The notes: generated by a model from the letters alone, not told the origin. Shown: positions 1 to 16,106, numbered from the stretch's first letter. The stretch is DNA of 64,000 nucleotides from Siphonodentalium dalli (GCA_032622095.1 CP136062.1:224144578-224208577), one strand, 5' to 3'. Numbers and translations are program-made.

Positions 1-3000
1 TAGGTATCAAATACCTGAGTATAGTTGTAGTATGAGATTAGGTATTAATACCTGAGTATAGTTGTAGTATGAGATTAGGTATTAAATACCTGAGTATAGT
101 TGTAGTGTGAGATTAGGTATTAAATACCTGAGTATAGTTGTAGTATGAGATTAGGTATTAATACCTGAGTATAGTTGTAGTATGAGATTAGGTATTAATA
201 CCTGAGTATAGTTGTAGTATGAGATTAGGTATAAATACCTGAGTATAGTTGTAGTATGAGATTAGGTATTAAATACCTGAGTATAGTTGTAGTATGAGAT
301 TAGGTATTAAATACCTGAGTATAGTTGTAGTATGAGATTAGGTATTAAATACCTGAGTATAGTTGTAGTATGAGATTAGGTATTAAATACCTGAGTATAG
401 TTGTAGTATGAGATTAGGTATTAAATACCTGAGTATAGCTGATTAGTATGAGATTAGGTATTAATACCTGAGTATAGTTGTAGTATGAGATTAGGTATTT
501 AATACCTGAGTATAGTTGTAGTATGAGATTAGGTATTAAATACCTGAGTATAGTTGTAGTATGAGATTAGGTATTAATACCTGAGTATAGTTGTAGTATG
601 AGATTAGGTATTAATACCTGAGTATAGTTGTAGTATGAGATTAGGTATTAATACCTGAGTATAGTTGTAGTATTAGATTAGGTATCAAATACCTGAGTAT
701 AGTTGTAGTATGAGATTAGGTATTTAATACCTGAGTATAGTTGTAGTATGAGATTAGGTATTAAATACCTGGGTATAGTTGTAGTATGAGATTAGGTATT
801 AAATACCTGAGTATAGTTGATTAGTATGAGATTAGGTATAAATACCTGAGTATAGTTGTAGTATGAGATTAGGTATTAAATACCTGAGTATAGTTGTAGT
901 ATGAGATTAGGTATTAAATACCTGAGTATAGTTGTAGTATGAGATTAGGTATTAAATACCTGAGTATAGTTGTAGTATGAGATTAGGTATAAATACCTGA
1001 GTATAGTTGTAGTATGAGATTAGGTATTAAATACCTGAGTATAGTTGTAGTATGAGATTAGGTATTAAATACCTGAGTATAGTTGTAGTATGAGATTAGG
1101 TATTAATACCTGAGTATAGTTGTAGTATGAGATTAGGCATTAATACCTGAGTATACTTGTAGTATGAGATTAGGCATTAATACCTGAGTATAGTTGTAGT
1201 ATGAGATTAGGTATTAAATACCTGAGTATAGTTGTAGTATGAGATTAGGTATAAATACCTGAGTATAGTTGTAGTATGAGATTAGGTATTAAATACCTGA
1301 GTATAGTTGTAGTATGAGATTAGGTATAAATACCTGAGTATAGTTGTAGTGTGAGATTAGGTATTAAATACCTGAGTATAGTTGTAGTATGAGATTAGGT
1401 ACCTGAGTATAGTTGTAGTATGAGATTAGGTATTAAATACCTGGGTATAGTTGTAGTATGAGATTAGGTATTAAATACCTGAGTATAGTTGATTAGTATG
1501 AGATTAGGTATAAATACCTGAGTATAGTTGTAGTATGAGATTAGGTATTAAATACCTGAGTATAGTTGTAGTATGAGATTAGGTATTAAATACCTGAGTA
1601 TAGTTGTAGTATGAGATTAGGTATAAATACCTGAGTATAGTTGTAGTATGAGATTAGGTATTAAATACCTGAGTATAGTTGTAGTATGAGATTAGGTATT
1701 AAATACCTGAGTATAGTTGTAGTATGAGATTAGGTATTAATACCTGAGTATAGTTGTAGCATGAGATTAGGTATAAATACCTGAGTATAGTTGTAGTATG
1801 AGATTAGGCATTAATACCTGAGTATAGTTGTAGTATGAGATTAGGTATTAAATTAATGAGTATAGTTGTAGTATGAGATTAGGTATAAATACCTGAGTAT
1901 AGTTGTAGTATGAGATTAGGTATTAAATACCTGAGTATAGTTGTAGTATGAGATTAGGTATTAAATACCTGAGTATAGTTGTAGTATGAGATTAGGTATT
2001 AAATACCTGAGTATAGTTGTAGTATGAGATTAGGTATTAATACCTGAGTACAGTTGTAGTATGAGATTAGGTATTAATACCTGAGTATAGTTGTAGTATG
2101 AGATTAGGTATTAATACCTGAGTATAGTTGTAGTATGAGATTAGGTATTAATACCTGAGTATAGTTGTAGTATGAGATTAGGTATAAATACCTGAGTATA
2201 GTTGTAGTATGAGATTAGGTATTAAATACCTGAGTATAGTTGTAGTATGAGATTAGGTATTAATACCTGAGTATAGTTGTAGTATGAGATTAGGTATTAA
2301 TACCTGAGTATAGTTGTAGTATGAGATTAGGTATTAATACCTGAGTATAGTTGTAGTATGAGATTAGGTATTAAATACCTGAGTATAGTTGTAGTATGAG
2401 ATTAGGTATTAAATACCTGAGTATAGTTGTAGTATGAGATTAGGTATTAATACCTGAGTGTAGTTGTAGTATGAGATTAGGTATTAAACACCTGAGTATA
2501 GTTGTAGTATGAGATTAGGTATTAATACCTGAGTACAGTTGTAGTATGAGATTAGGTATTAATACCTGAGTATAGTTGTAGTATGAGATTAGGTATAAAT
2601 ACCTGAGTATAGTTGTAGTATGAGATTAGGTATTAAATACCTGAGTATAGTTGTAGTATGAGATTAGGTATTAATACCTGAGTATAGTTGTAGTATGAGA
2701 TTAGGTATAAATACCTGAGTATAGTTGTAGTATGAGATTAGGCATTAATACCTGAGTATAGTTGTAGTATGAGATTAGGTATTAATACCTGAGTATAGTT
2801 GTAGTATGAGATTAGGTATTAAATACCTGAGTATAGTTGTAGTATGAGATTAGGTATTAATACCTGAGTACAGTTGTAGTATGAGATTAGGTATTAATAC
2901 CTGAGTATAGTTGTAGTATGAGATTAGGTATTAATACCTGAGTATAGTTGTAGTATGAGATTAGGTATAAATACCTGAGTATAGTTGTAGTATGAGATTA

Positions 3001-6000
3001 GGTATTAATACCTGAGTATAGTTGTAGTATGAGATTAGGTATTAATACCTGAGTATAGTTGTAGTATGAGATTAGGTATTAAATACCTGAGTATAGTTGT
3101 AGTATGAGATTAGGTATTAAATACCTGAGTATAGTTGTAGTATGAGATTAGGTATTAATACCTGAGTATAGTTGTAGTATGAGATTAGGTATTAAATACC
3201 TGAGTATAGTTGTAGTATGAGATTAGGTATTAATACCTGAGTACAGTTGTAGTATGAGATTAGGTATTAAAACCTGAGTATAGTTGTAGTATGAGATTAG
3301 GTATTAATACCTGAGTATAGTTGTAGTATGAGATTAGGTATTAATACCTGAGTATAGTTGTAGTATGAGATTAGGTATAAATACCTGAGTATAGTTGTAG
3401 TATGAGATTAGGTATTAAATACCTGAGTATAGTTGTAGTATGAGATTAGGTATTAATACCTGAGTATAGTTGTAGTATGAGATTAGGTATTAATACCTGA
3501 GTATAGTTGTAGTATGAGATTAGGTATTAAATACCTGAGTATAGTTGTAGTATGAGATTAGGTATTAATACCTGAGTATAGTTGTAGTATGAGATTAGGT
3601 ATAAATACCTGAGTATAGTTGTAGTATGAGATTAGGTATTAAATACCTGAGTATAGTTGTAGTTTGAGATTAGGTATAAATACCTGAGTATAGTTGTAGT
3701 GTGAGATTAGGTATTAAATACCTGAGTATAGTTGTAGTATGAGATTAGGTACCTGAGTATAGTTGTAGTATGAGATTAGGTACCTGAGTATAGTTGTAGT
3801 ATGAGATTAGGTATTAAATACCTGGGTATAGTTGTAGTATGAGATTAGGTATTAAATACCTGAGTATAGTTGATTAGTATGAGATTAGGTATTAAATACC
3901 TGAGTATAGTTGATTAGTATGAGATTAGGTATTAAATACCTGAGTATAGTTGTAGTATGAGATTAGGTATTAAATACCTGAGTATAGTTGTAGTATGAGA
4001 TTAGGTATAAATACCTGAGTATAGTTGTAGTATGAGATTAGGTATTAAATACCTGAGTATAGTTGTAGTATGAGATTAGGTATTAATACCTGAGTATAGT
4101 TGTAGCATGAGATTAGGTATAAATACCTGAGTATAGTTGTAGTATGAGATTAGGCATTAATACCTGAGTATAGTTGTAGTATGAGATTAGGTATTAAATT
4201 AATGAGTATAGTTGTAGTATGAGATTAGGTATAAATACCTGAGTATAGTTGTAGTATGAGATTAGGTATAAATACCTGAGTATAGTTGTAGTATGAGATT
4301 AGGTATTAAATACCTGAGTATAGTTGTAGTATGAGATTAGGTATTAAATACCTGAGTATAGTTGTAGTATGAGATTAGGTATTAAATACCTGAGTATAGT
4401 TGTAGTATGAGATTAGGTATTAATACCTGAGTACAGTTGTAGTATGAGATTAGGTATTAATACCTGAGTATAGTTGTAGTATGAGATTAGGTATTAATAC
4501 CTGAGTATAGTTGTAGTATGAGATTAGGTATTAATACCTGAGTATAGTTGTAGTATGAGATTAGGTATAAATACCTGAGTATAGTTGTAGTATGAGATTA
4601 GGTATTAAATACCTGAGTATAGTTGTAGTATGAGATTAGGTATTAATACCTGAGTATAGTTGTAGTATGAGATTAGGTATTAATACCTGAGTATAGTTGT
4701 AGTATGAGATTAGGTATTAATACCTGAGTATAGTTGTAGTATGAGATTAGGTATTAAATACCTGAGTATAGTTGTAGTATGAGATTAGGTATTAAATACC
4801 TGAGTATAGTTGTAGTATGAGATTAGGTATTAATACCTGAGTGTAGTTGTAGTATGAGATTAGGTATTAAACACCTGAGTATAGTTGTAGTATGAGATTA
4901 GGTATTAATACCTGAGTACAGTTGTAGTATGAGATTAGGTATTAATACCTGAGTATAGTTGTAGTATGAGATTAGGTATAAATACCTGAGTATAGTTGTA
5001 GTATGAGATTAGGTATTAAATACCTGAGTATAGTTGTAGTATGAGATTAGGTATTAATACCTGAGTATAGTTGTAGTATGAGATTAGGTATAAATACCTG
5101 AGTATAGTTGTAGTATGAGATTAGGCATTAATACCTGAGTATAGTTGTAGTATGAGATTAGGTATTAATACCTGAGTACAGTTGTAGTATGAGATTAGGT
5201 ATTAATACCTGAGTATAGTTGTAGTATGAGATTAGGTATTAATACCTGAGTATAGTTGTAGTATGAGATTAGGTATAAATACCTGAGTATAGTTGTAGTA
5301 TGAGATTAGGTATTAATACCTGAGTATAGTTGTAGTATGAGATTAGGTATTAATACCTGAGTATAGTTGTAGTATGAGATTAGGTATTAAATACCTGAGT
5401 ATAGTTGTAGTATGAGATTAGGTATTAAATACCTGAGTATAGTTGTAGTATGAGATTAGGTATTAATACCTGAGTATAGTTGTAGTATGAGATTAGGTAT
5501 TAAATACCTGAGTATAGTTGTAGTATGAGATTAGGTATTAATACCTGAGTACAGTTGTAGTATGAGATTAGGTATTAATACCTGAGTATAGTTGTAGTAT
5601 GAGATTAGGTATTAATACCTGAGTATAGTTGTAGTATGAGATTAGGTATTAATACCTGAGTATAGTTGTAGTATGAGATTAGGTATAAATACCTGAGTAT
5701 AGTTGTAGTATGAGATTAGGTATTAAATACCTGAGTATAGTTGTAGTATGAGATTAGGTATTAATACCTGAGTATAGTTGTAGTATGAGATTAGGTATTA
5801 ATACCTGAGTATAGTTGTAGTATGAGATTAGGTATTAAATACCTGAGTATAGTTGTAGTATGAGATTAGGTATTAAATACCTGAGTATAGTTGTAGTATG
5901 AGATTAGGTATTAATACCTGAGTATAGTTGTAGTATGAGATTAGGTATAAATACCTGAGTATAGTTGTATGAGATTAGGTATTAATACCTGAGTATAGTT

Positions 6001-8060
6001 GTAGTATGAGATTAGGTACCTGAGTATAGTTGTAGTATGAGATTAGGTATAAATACCTGAGTATAGTTGTATGAGATTAGGTATTAATACCTGAGTATAG
6101 TTGTAGTATGAGATTAGGTATAAATACCTGAGTATAGTTGTATGAGATTAGGTATTAATACCTGAGTATAGTTGTAGTATGAGATTAGGTACCTGAGTAT
6201 AGTTGTAGTATGAGATTAGGTACCTGAGTATAGTTGTAGTATGAGATTAGGTATAAATACCTGAGTATAGTTGTATGAGATTAGGTATTAATACCTGAGT
6301 ATAGTTGTAGTATGAGATTAGGTATAAATACCTGAGTATAGTTGTATGAGATTAGGTATTAATACCTGAGTATAGTTGTAGTATGAGATTAGGTACCTGA
6401 GTATAGTTGTAGTATGAGATTAGGTATAAATACCTGAGTATAGTTGTAGTATGAGATTAGGTATTAAATACCTGAGTCTAGTTGTAGTATGTGATTAGGT
6501 ATAAATACCTGAGTATAGTTGTAGTATGAGATTAGGTATTAAATACCTGAGTATAGTTGTAGTATGAGATTATGTATTAAATACCTGAGTATAGTTGTAG
6601 TATGAGATTAGGTATTAATACCTGAGTATAGTTGTAGCATGAGATTAGGTATTAATACCTGAGTATAGTTGTAGTATGAGATTAGGTATTAATACCTGAG
6701 TATAGTTGTAGTATGAGATTAGGTACCTGAGTATAGTTGTAGTATGAGATTAGGTATTAATACCTGAGTATAGTTGTAGCATGAGATTAGGTATTAATAC
6801 CTGAGTATAGTTGTAGTATGAGATTAGGTATTAAATACCTGAGTATAGTTGTAGTATGAGATTAGGTATTAATACCTGAGTATAGTTGTAGTATGTGATT
6901 AGGTATTAATACCTGAGTATAGTTGTAGTATGAGATTAGGTATTAATACCTGAGTATAGTTGTAGTATGAGATTAGGTATTAATACCTGGGTATAGTTGT
7001 AGTATGAGATTAGGTATTAATATCTGAGTACAGTTGTAGTATGAGATTAGGTATTAAATACCTGAGTATAGTTGTAGTATGAGATTAGGTATTAAATACC
7101 TGAGTATACTTGTAGTATGAGATTAGGTATTAATACCTGAGTATAGTTGTAGTATGAGATTAGGTATTAATACCTGAGTATAGTTGTAGTATGAGATTAG
7201 GTATTAATACCTGAGTATAGTTGTAGTATGAGATTAGGTATAAATACCTGAGTATAGTTGTAGTATGAGATTAGGTATTAAATACCTGAGTATAGTTGTA
7301 GTATGAGATTAGGTATTAATACCTGAGTATAGTTGTAGTATGAGATTAGGTATTAATACCTGAGTATAGTTGTAGTATGAGATTAGGTATTAAATACCTG
7401 AGTATAGTTGTAGTATGAGATTAGGTATTAAATACCTGAGTATAGTTGTAGTATGAGATTAGGTATTAATACCTGAGTATAGTTGTAGTATGAGATTAGG
7501 TATAAATACCTGAGTATAGTTGTATGAGATTAGGTATTAATACCTGAGTATAGTTGTAGTATGAGATTAGGTATTAAATTAATGAGTATAGTTGTACGTG
7601 ATTAGGTATAAATACCTGAGTAGTATAGTTGTAGTATGAGATTAGGTATAAATACCTGAGTATAGTTGTAGTTTGAGATTAGGTATTAAATACCTGAGTA
7701 TAGTTGTAGTATGAGATTAGGTATAAATACCTGAGTATAGTTGTAGTATGAGATTAGGTATTAATACCTGAGTATAGTTGTGTAATATGAGATTAGGTAT
7801 AAATACCTGAGTACAGTTGTAGTATGAGATTAGGTATTAAATACCTGAGTATAGTTGTAATATGAGATTAGGTATTAAATACCTGAGTATAGTTGTAATA
7901 TGAGATTAGGTATTAAATACCTGAGTATAGTTGTAGTATGAGATTAGGTATTAAATACCTGAGTATAGTTGTACGTGATTAGGTATAAATACCTGAATAT
8001 AGTTGTACGTGATTAGGTATAAATACCTGAATATAGTTGTAGTATGAGATTAGGTATAAA
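1..8060 (+). repeat. Satellite higher-order block A, first copy
   Basis: Rare monomer variants here recur in the same order in 16,107-24,150. Examples are GTATAGCTGATTAG at 432 and 16,501, TATTAGATTAGG at 671 and 16,739, TTAATGAG at 1,853 and 17,921, AAACACC at 2,486 and 18,554, and TTAATGAG followed by TTGTACGTG at 7,579 and 23,688. The offset stays at 16,068 bp over most of the block and drifts to about 16,109 by whole-monomer gain or loss. Confidence 0.85.
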
Positions 8061-11000
8061 TACCTGAGTATAGTTGTAGTATGAGATTAGGTATTAATAC
8101 CTGAGTATAGTTGTGTAATATGAGATTAGGTATTAAATACCTGAGTACAGTTGTAGTATGAGATTAGGTATTAAATACCTGAGTATAGTTGTAGTATGAG
8201 ATTAGGTATAAATACCTGAGTATAGTTGTAGTTTGAGATTAGGTATTAAATACCTGAGTATAGTTGTAGTATGAGATTAGGTATAAATACCTGAGTATAG
8301 TTGTAGTTTGAGATTAGGTATTAAATACCTGAGTATAGTTGTAGTATGAGATTAGGTATAAATACCTGAGTATAGTTGTAGTATGAGATTAGGTATTAAT
8401 ACCTGAGTATAGTTGTGTAATATGAGATTAGGTATTAAATACCTGAGTACAGTTGTAGTATGAGATTAGGTATTAAATACCTGAGTATAGTTGTAGTATG
8501 AGATTAGGTATAAATACCTGAGTATAGTTGTAGTATTAGATTAGGTATCAAATACCTGAGTATAGTTGTAGTATGAGATTAGGTATTAAATACCTGAGTA
8601 TAGTTGTAGTATGAGATTAGGTATTAAATACCTGAGTATAGTTGTAGTATGAGATTAGGTATTAAATACCTGAGTATAGTTGTAGTATGAGATTAGGTAT
8701 TAATACCTGAGTATAGTTGTAGTATGAGATTAGGCATTAATACCTGAGTATAGTTGTAGTATGAGATTAGGTATTAAATACCTGAGTATAGTTGTAGTAT
8801 GAGATTAGTTATAAATACCTGAGTATAGTTGTAGTATGAGATTAGGTATTAAATACCTGAGTATAGTTGTAGTATGAGATTAGGTATAAATACCTGAGTA
8901 TAGTTGTAGTATTAGATTAGGTATCAAATACCTGAGTATAGTTGTAGTATGAGATTAGGTATAAATACCTGAGTATAGTTGTAGTATGAGATTAGGTATT
9001 AAATACCTGAGTATAGTTGTAGTATGAGATTAGGTATTAATACCTGAGTATAGTTGTAGTATGAGATTAGGTATAAATACCTGAGTATAGTTGTATGAGA
9101 TTAGGTATTAATACCTGAGTATAGTTGTAGTATGAGATTAGGTACCTGAGTATAGTTGTAGTATGAGATTAGGTATAAATACCTGAGTATAGTTGTATGA
9201 GATTAGGTATTAATACCTGAGTATAGTTGTAGTATGAGATTAGGTATAAATACCTGAGTATAGTTGTATGAGATTAGGTATTAATACCTGAGTATAGTTG
9301 TAGTATGAGATTAGGTACCTGAGTATAGTTGTAGTATGAGATTAGGTACCTGAGTATAGTTGTAGTATGAGATTAGGTATAAATACCTGAGTATAGTTGT
9401 ATGAGATTAGGTATTAATACCTGAGTATAGTTGTAGTATGAGATTAGGTATAAATACCTGAGTATAGTTGTATGAGATTAGGTATTAATACCTGAGTATA
9501 GTTGTAGTATGAGATTAGGTACCTGAGTATAGTTGTAGTATGAGATTAGGTATAAATACCTGAGTATAGTTGTAGTATGAGATTAGGTATTAAATACCTG
9601 AGTCTAGTTGTAGTATGTGATTAGGTATAAATACCTGAGTATAGTTGTAGTATGAGATTAGGTATTAAATACCTGAGTATAGTTGTAGTATGAGATTATG
9701 TATTAAATACCTGAGTATAGTTGTAGTATGAGATTAGGTATTAATACCTGAGTATAGTTGTAGCATGAGATTAGGTATTAATACCTGAGTATAGTTGTAG
9801 TATGAGATTAGGTATTAATACCTGAGTATAGTTGTAGTATGAGATTAGGTACCTGAGTATAGTTGTAGTATGAGATTAGGTATTAATACCTGAGTATAGT
9901 TGTAGCATGAGATTAGGTATTAATACCTGAGTATAGTTGTAGTATGAGATTAGGTATTAAATACCTGAGTATAGTTGTAGTATGAGATTAGGTATTAATA
10001 CCTGAGTATAGTTGTAGTATGTGATTAGGTATTAATACCTGAGTATAGTTGTAGTATGAGATTAGGTATTAATACCTGAGTATAGTTGTAGTATGAGATT
10101 AGGTATTAATACCTGGGTATAGTTGTAGTATGAGATTAGGTATTAATATCTGAGTACAGTTGTAGTATGAGATTAGGTATTAAATACCTGAGTATAGTTG
10201 TAGTATGAGATTAGGTATTAAATACCTGAGTATACTTGTAGTATGAGATTAGGTATTAATACCTGAGTATAGTTGTAGTATGAGATTAGGTATTAATACC
10301 TGAGTATAGTTGTAGTATGAGATTAGGTATTAATACCTGAGTATAGTTGTAGTATGAGATTAGGTATAAATACCTGAGTATAGTTGTAGTATGAGATTAG
10401 GTATTAAATACCTGAGTATAGTTGTAGTATGAGATTAGGTATTAATACCTGAGTATAGTTGTAGTATGAGATTAGGTATTAATACCTGAGTATAGTTGTA
10501 GTATGAGATTAGGTATTAAATACCTGAGTATAGTTGTAGTATGAGATTAGGTATTAAATACCTGAGTATAGTTGTAGTATGAGATTAGGTATTAATACCT
10601 GAGTATAGTTGTAGTATGAGATTAGGTATAAATACCTGAGTATAGTTGTATGAGATTAGGTATTAATACCTGAGTATAGTTGTAGTATGAGATTAGGTAT
10701 TAAATTAATGAGTATAGTTGTACGTGATTAGGTATAAATACCTGAGTAGTATAGTTGTAGTATGAGATTAGGTATAAATACCTGAGTATAGTTGTAGTTT
10801 GAGATTAGGTATTAAATACCTGAGTATAGTTGTAGTATGAGATTAGGTATAAATACCTGAGTATAGTTGTAGTATGAGATTAGGTATTAATACCTGAGTA
10901 TAGTTGTGTAATATGAGATTAGGTATAAATACCTGAGTACAGTTGTAGTATGAGATTAGGTATTAAATACCTGAGTATAGTTGTAATATGAGATTAGGTA

Positions 11001-14000
11001 TTAAATACCTGAGTATAGTTGTAATATGAGATTAGGTATTAAATACCTGAGTATAGTTGTAGTATGAGATTAGGTATTAAATACCTGAGTATAGTTGTAC
11101 GTGATTAGGTATAAATACCTGAATATAGTTGTACGTGATTAGGTATAAATACCTGAATATAGTTGTAGTATGAGATTAGGTATAAATACCTGAGTATAGT
11201 TGTAGTATGAGATTAGGTATTAATACCTGAGTATAGTTGTGTAATATGAGATTAGGTATTAAATACCTGAGTACAGTTGTAGTATGAGATTAGGTATTAA
11301 ATACCTGAGTATAGTTGTAGTATGAGATTAGGTATTAAATACCTGAGTATAGTTGTAGTATGAGATTAGGTATTAATACCTGAGTATAGTTGTAGTATGA
11401 GATTAGGTATAAATACCTGAGTATAGTTGTATGAGATTAGGTATTAATACCTGAGTATAGTTGTAGTATGAGATTAGGTATTAAATTAATGAGTATAGTT
11501 GTACGTGATTAGGTATAAATACCTGAGTAGTATAGTTGTAGTATGAGATTAGGTATAAATACCTGAGTATAGTTGTAGTTTGAGATTAGGTATTAAATAC
11601 CTGAGTATAGTTGTAGTATGAGATTAGGTATAAATACCTGAGTATAGTTGTAGTATGAGATTAGGTATTAATACCTGAGTATAGTTGTGTAATATGAGAT
11701 TAGGTATAAATACCTGAGTACAGTTGTAGTATGAGATTAGGTATTAAATACCTGAGTATAGTTGTAATATGAGATTAGGTATTAAATACCTGAGTATAGT
11801 TGTAATATGAGATTAGGTATTAAATACCTGAGTATAGTTGTAGTATGAGATTAGGTATTAAATACCTGAGTATAGTTGTACGTGATTAGGTATAAATACC
11901 TGAATATAGTTGTACGTGATTAGGTATAAATACCTGAATATAGTTGTAGTATGAGATTAGGTATAAATACCTGAGTATAGTTGTAGTATGAGATTAGGTA
12001 TTAATACCTGAGTATAGTTGTGTAATATGAGATTAGGTATTAAATACCTGAGTACAGTTGTAGTATGAGATTAGGTATTAAATACCTGAGTATAGTTGTA
12101 GTATGAGATTAGGTATAAATACCTGAGTATAGTTGTAGTTTGAGATTAGGTATTAAATACCTGAGTATAGTTGTAGTATGAGATTAGGTATAAATACCTG
12201 AGTATAGTTGTAGTTTGAGATTAGGTATTAAATACCTGAGTATAGTTGTAGTATGAGATTAGGTATAAATACCTGAGTATAGTTGTAGTATGAGATTAGG
12301 TATTAATACCTGAGTATAGTTGTGTAATATGAGATTAGGTATTAAATACCTGAGTACAGTTGTAGTATGAGATTAGGTATTAAATACCTGAGTATAGTTG
12401 TAGTATGAGATTAGGTATAAATACCTGAGTATAGTTGTAGTATTAGATTAGGTATCAAATACCTGAGTATAGTTGTAGTATGAGATTAGGTATTAAATAC
12501 CTGAGTATAGTTGTAGTATGAGATTAGGTATTAAATACCTGAGTATAGTTGTAGTATGAGATTAGGTATTAAATACCTGAGTATAGTTGTAGTATGAGAT
12601 TAGGTATTAATACCTGAGTATAGTTGTAGTATGAGATTAGGCATTAATACCTGAGTATAGTTGTAGTATGAGATTAGGTATTAAATACCTGAGTATAGTT
12701 GTAGTATGAGATTAGTTATAAATACCTGAGTATAGTTGTAGTATGAGATTAGGTATTAAATACCTGAGTATAGTTGTAGTATGAGATTAGGTATAAATAC
12801 CTGAGTATAGTTGTAGTATTAGATTAGGTATCAAATACCTGAGTATAGTTGTAGTATGAGATTAGGTATAAATACCTGAGTATAGTTGTAGTATGAGATT
12901 AGGTATTAAATACCTGAGTATAGTTGTAGTATGAGATTAGGTATTAATACCTGAGTATAGTTGTAGTATGAGATTAGGTATAAATACCTGAGTATAGTTG
13001 TATGAGATTAGGTATTAATACCTGAGTATAGTTGTAGTATGAGATTAGGTACCTGAGTATAGTTGTAGTATGAGATTAGGTATAAATACCTGAGTATAGT
13101 TGTATGAGATTAGGTATTAATACCTGAGTATAGTTGTAGTATGAGATTAGGTATAAATACCTGAGTATAGTTGTATGAGATTAGGTATTAATACCTGAGT
13201 ATAGTTGTAGTATGAGATTAGGTACCTGAGTATAGTTGTAGTATGAGATTAGGTACCTGAGTATAGTTGTAGTATGAGATTAGGTATAAATACCTGAGTA
13301 TAGTTGTATGAGATTAGGTATTAATACCTGAGTATAGTTGTAGTATGAGATTAGGTATAAATACCTGAGTATAGTTGTATGAGATTAGGTATTAATACCT
13401 GAGTATAGTTGTAGTATGAGATTAGGTACCTGAGTATAGTTGTAGTATGAGATTAGGTATAAATACCTGAGTATAGTTGTAGTATGAGATTAGGTATTAA
13501 ATACCTGAGTCTAGTTGTAGTATGTGATTAGGTATAAATACCTGAGTATAGTTGTAGTATGAGATTAGGTATTAAATACCTGAGTATAGTTGTAGTATGA
13601 GATTATGTATTAAATACCTGAGTATAGTTGTAGTATGAGATTAGGTATTAATACCTGAGTATAGTTGTAGCATGAGATTAGGTATTAATACCTGAGTATA
13701 GTTGTAGTATGAGATTAGGTATTAATACCTGAGTATAGTTGTAGTATGAGATTAGGTACCTGAGTATAGTTGTAGTATGAGATTAGGTATTAATACCTGA
13801 GTATAGTTGTAGCATGAGATTAGGTATTAATACCTGAGTATAGTTGTAGTATGAGATTAGGTATTAAATACCTGAGTATAGTTGTAGTATGAGATTAGGT
13901 ATTAATACCTGAGTATAGTTGTAGTATGTGATTAGGTATTAATACCTGAGTATAGTTGTAGTATGAGATTAGGTATTAATACCTGAGTATAGTTGTAGTA

Positions 14001-16106
14001 TGAGATTAGGTATTAATACCTGGGTATAGTTGTAGTATGAGATTAGGTATTAATATCTGAGTACAGTTGTAGTATGAGATTAGGTATTAAATACCTGAGT
14101 ATAGTTGTAGTATGAGATTAGGTATTAAATACCTGAGTATACTTGTAGTATGAGATTAGGTATTAATACCTGAGTATAGTTGTAGTATGAGATTAGGTAT
14201 TAATACCTGAGTATAGTTGTAGTATGAGATTAGGTATTAATACCTGAGTATAGTTGTAGTATGAGATTAGGTATAAATACCTGAGTATAGTTGTAGTATG
14301 AGATTAGGTATTAAATACCTGAGTATAGTTGTAGTATGAGATTAGGTATTAATACCTGAGTATAGTTGTAGTATGAGATTAGGTATTAATACCTGAGTAT
14401 AGTTGTAGTATGAGATTAGGTATTAAATACCTGAGTATAGTTGTAGTATGAGATTAGGTATTAAATACCTGAGTATAGTTGTAGTATGAGATTAGGTATT
14501 AATACCTGAGTATAGTTGTAGTATGAGATTAGGTATAAATACCTGAGTATAGTTGTATGAGATTAGGTATTAATACCTGAGTATAGTTGTAGTATGAGAT
14601 TAGGTATTAAATTAATGAGTATAGTTGTACGTGATTAGGTATAAATACCTGAGTAGTATAGTTGTAGTATGAGATTAGGTATAAATACCTGAGTATAGTT
14701 GTAGTTTGAGATTAGGTATTAAATACCTGAGTATAGTTGTAGTATGAGATTAGGTATAAATACCTGAGTATAGTTGTAGTATGAGATTAGGTATTAATAC
14801 CTGAGTATAGTTGTGTAATATGAGATTAGGTATAAATACCTGAGTACAGTTGTAGTATGAGATTAGGTATTAAATACCTGAGTATAGTTGTAATATGAGA
14901 TTAGGTATTAAATACCTGAGTATAGTTGTAATATGAGATTAGGTATTAAATACCTGAGTATAGTTGTAGTATGAGATTAGGTATTAAATACCTGAGTATA
15001 GTTGTACGTGATTAGGTATAAATACCTGAATATAGTTGTACGTGATTAGGTATAAATACCTGAATATAGTTGTAGTATGAGATTAGGTATAAATACCTGA
15101 GTATAGTTGTAGTATGAGATTAGGTATTAATACCTGAGTATAGTTGTGTAATATGAGATTAGGTATTAAATACCTGAGTACAGTTGTAGTATGAGATTAG
15201 GTATTAAATACCTGAGTATAGTTGTAGTATGAGATTAGGTATAAATACCTGAGTATAGTTGTAGTTTGAGATTAGGTATTAAATACCTGAGTATAGTTGT
15301 AGTATGAGATTAGGTATAAATACCTGAGTATAGTTGTAGTTTGAGATTAGGTATTAAATACCTGAGTATAGTTGTAGTATGAGATTAGGTATAAATACCT
15401 GAGTATAGTTGTAGTATGAGATTAGGTATTAATACCTGAGTATAGTTGTGTAATATGAGATTAGGTATTAAATACCTGAGTACAGTTGTAGTATGAGATT
15501 AGGTATTAAATACCTGAGTATAGTTGTAGTATGAGATTAGGTATAAATACCTGAGTATAGTTGTAGTATTAGATTAGGTATCAAATACCTGAGTATAGTT
15601 GTAGTATGAGATTAGGTATAAATACCTGAGTATAGTTGTAGTATGAGATTAGGTATTAAATACCTGATTTTAGTTGTAGTATGAGATTAGGCATTAATAC
15701 CTGAGTATAGTTGTAGTATGAGATTAGGTATTAAATACCTGAGTATAGTTGTAGTTTGAGATTAGGTATCAAATACCTGAGTATAGTTGTAGTATGAGAT
15801 TAGGTATAAATACCTGAGTATAGTTGTAGTATGAGATTAGGTATTAAATACCTGAGTATAGTTGATTAGTATGAGATTAGGTATTAAATACCTGAGTATA
15901 GTTGTAGTATGAGATTAGGTATTAAATACCTGAGTATAGTTGATTAGTATGAGATTAGGTATTAAATACCTGAGTATAGTTGTAGTATGAGATTAGGCAT
16001 TAATACCTGAGTATAGTTGTAGTATGAGATTAGGTATTAAATACCTGAGTATAGTTGTAGTATGTGATTAGGTATTAAATACCTGAGTATAGTTGTAGTA
16101 TGAGAT
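5964..16106 (+). repeat. 3,126-bp higher-order repeat, three consecutive copies
   Basis: Three copies begin near 5,964, 9,090 and 12,997, judged from GTTGTATGAG. The first spacing is 3,126 bp. The second is 3,907 bp because the middle copy contains a 779-bp internal duplication, seen as the marker CTGAGTAGTATAG at about 10,746 and again at about 11,525. The marker TATTAGATTAGG confirms the pattern at 8,534, 12,441 and 15,568 (3,907 and 3,127 bp). A further partial copy lies at 22,040-24,150 inside the second A block. Confidence 0.85.
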
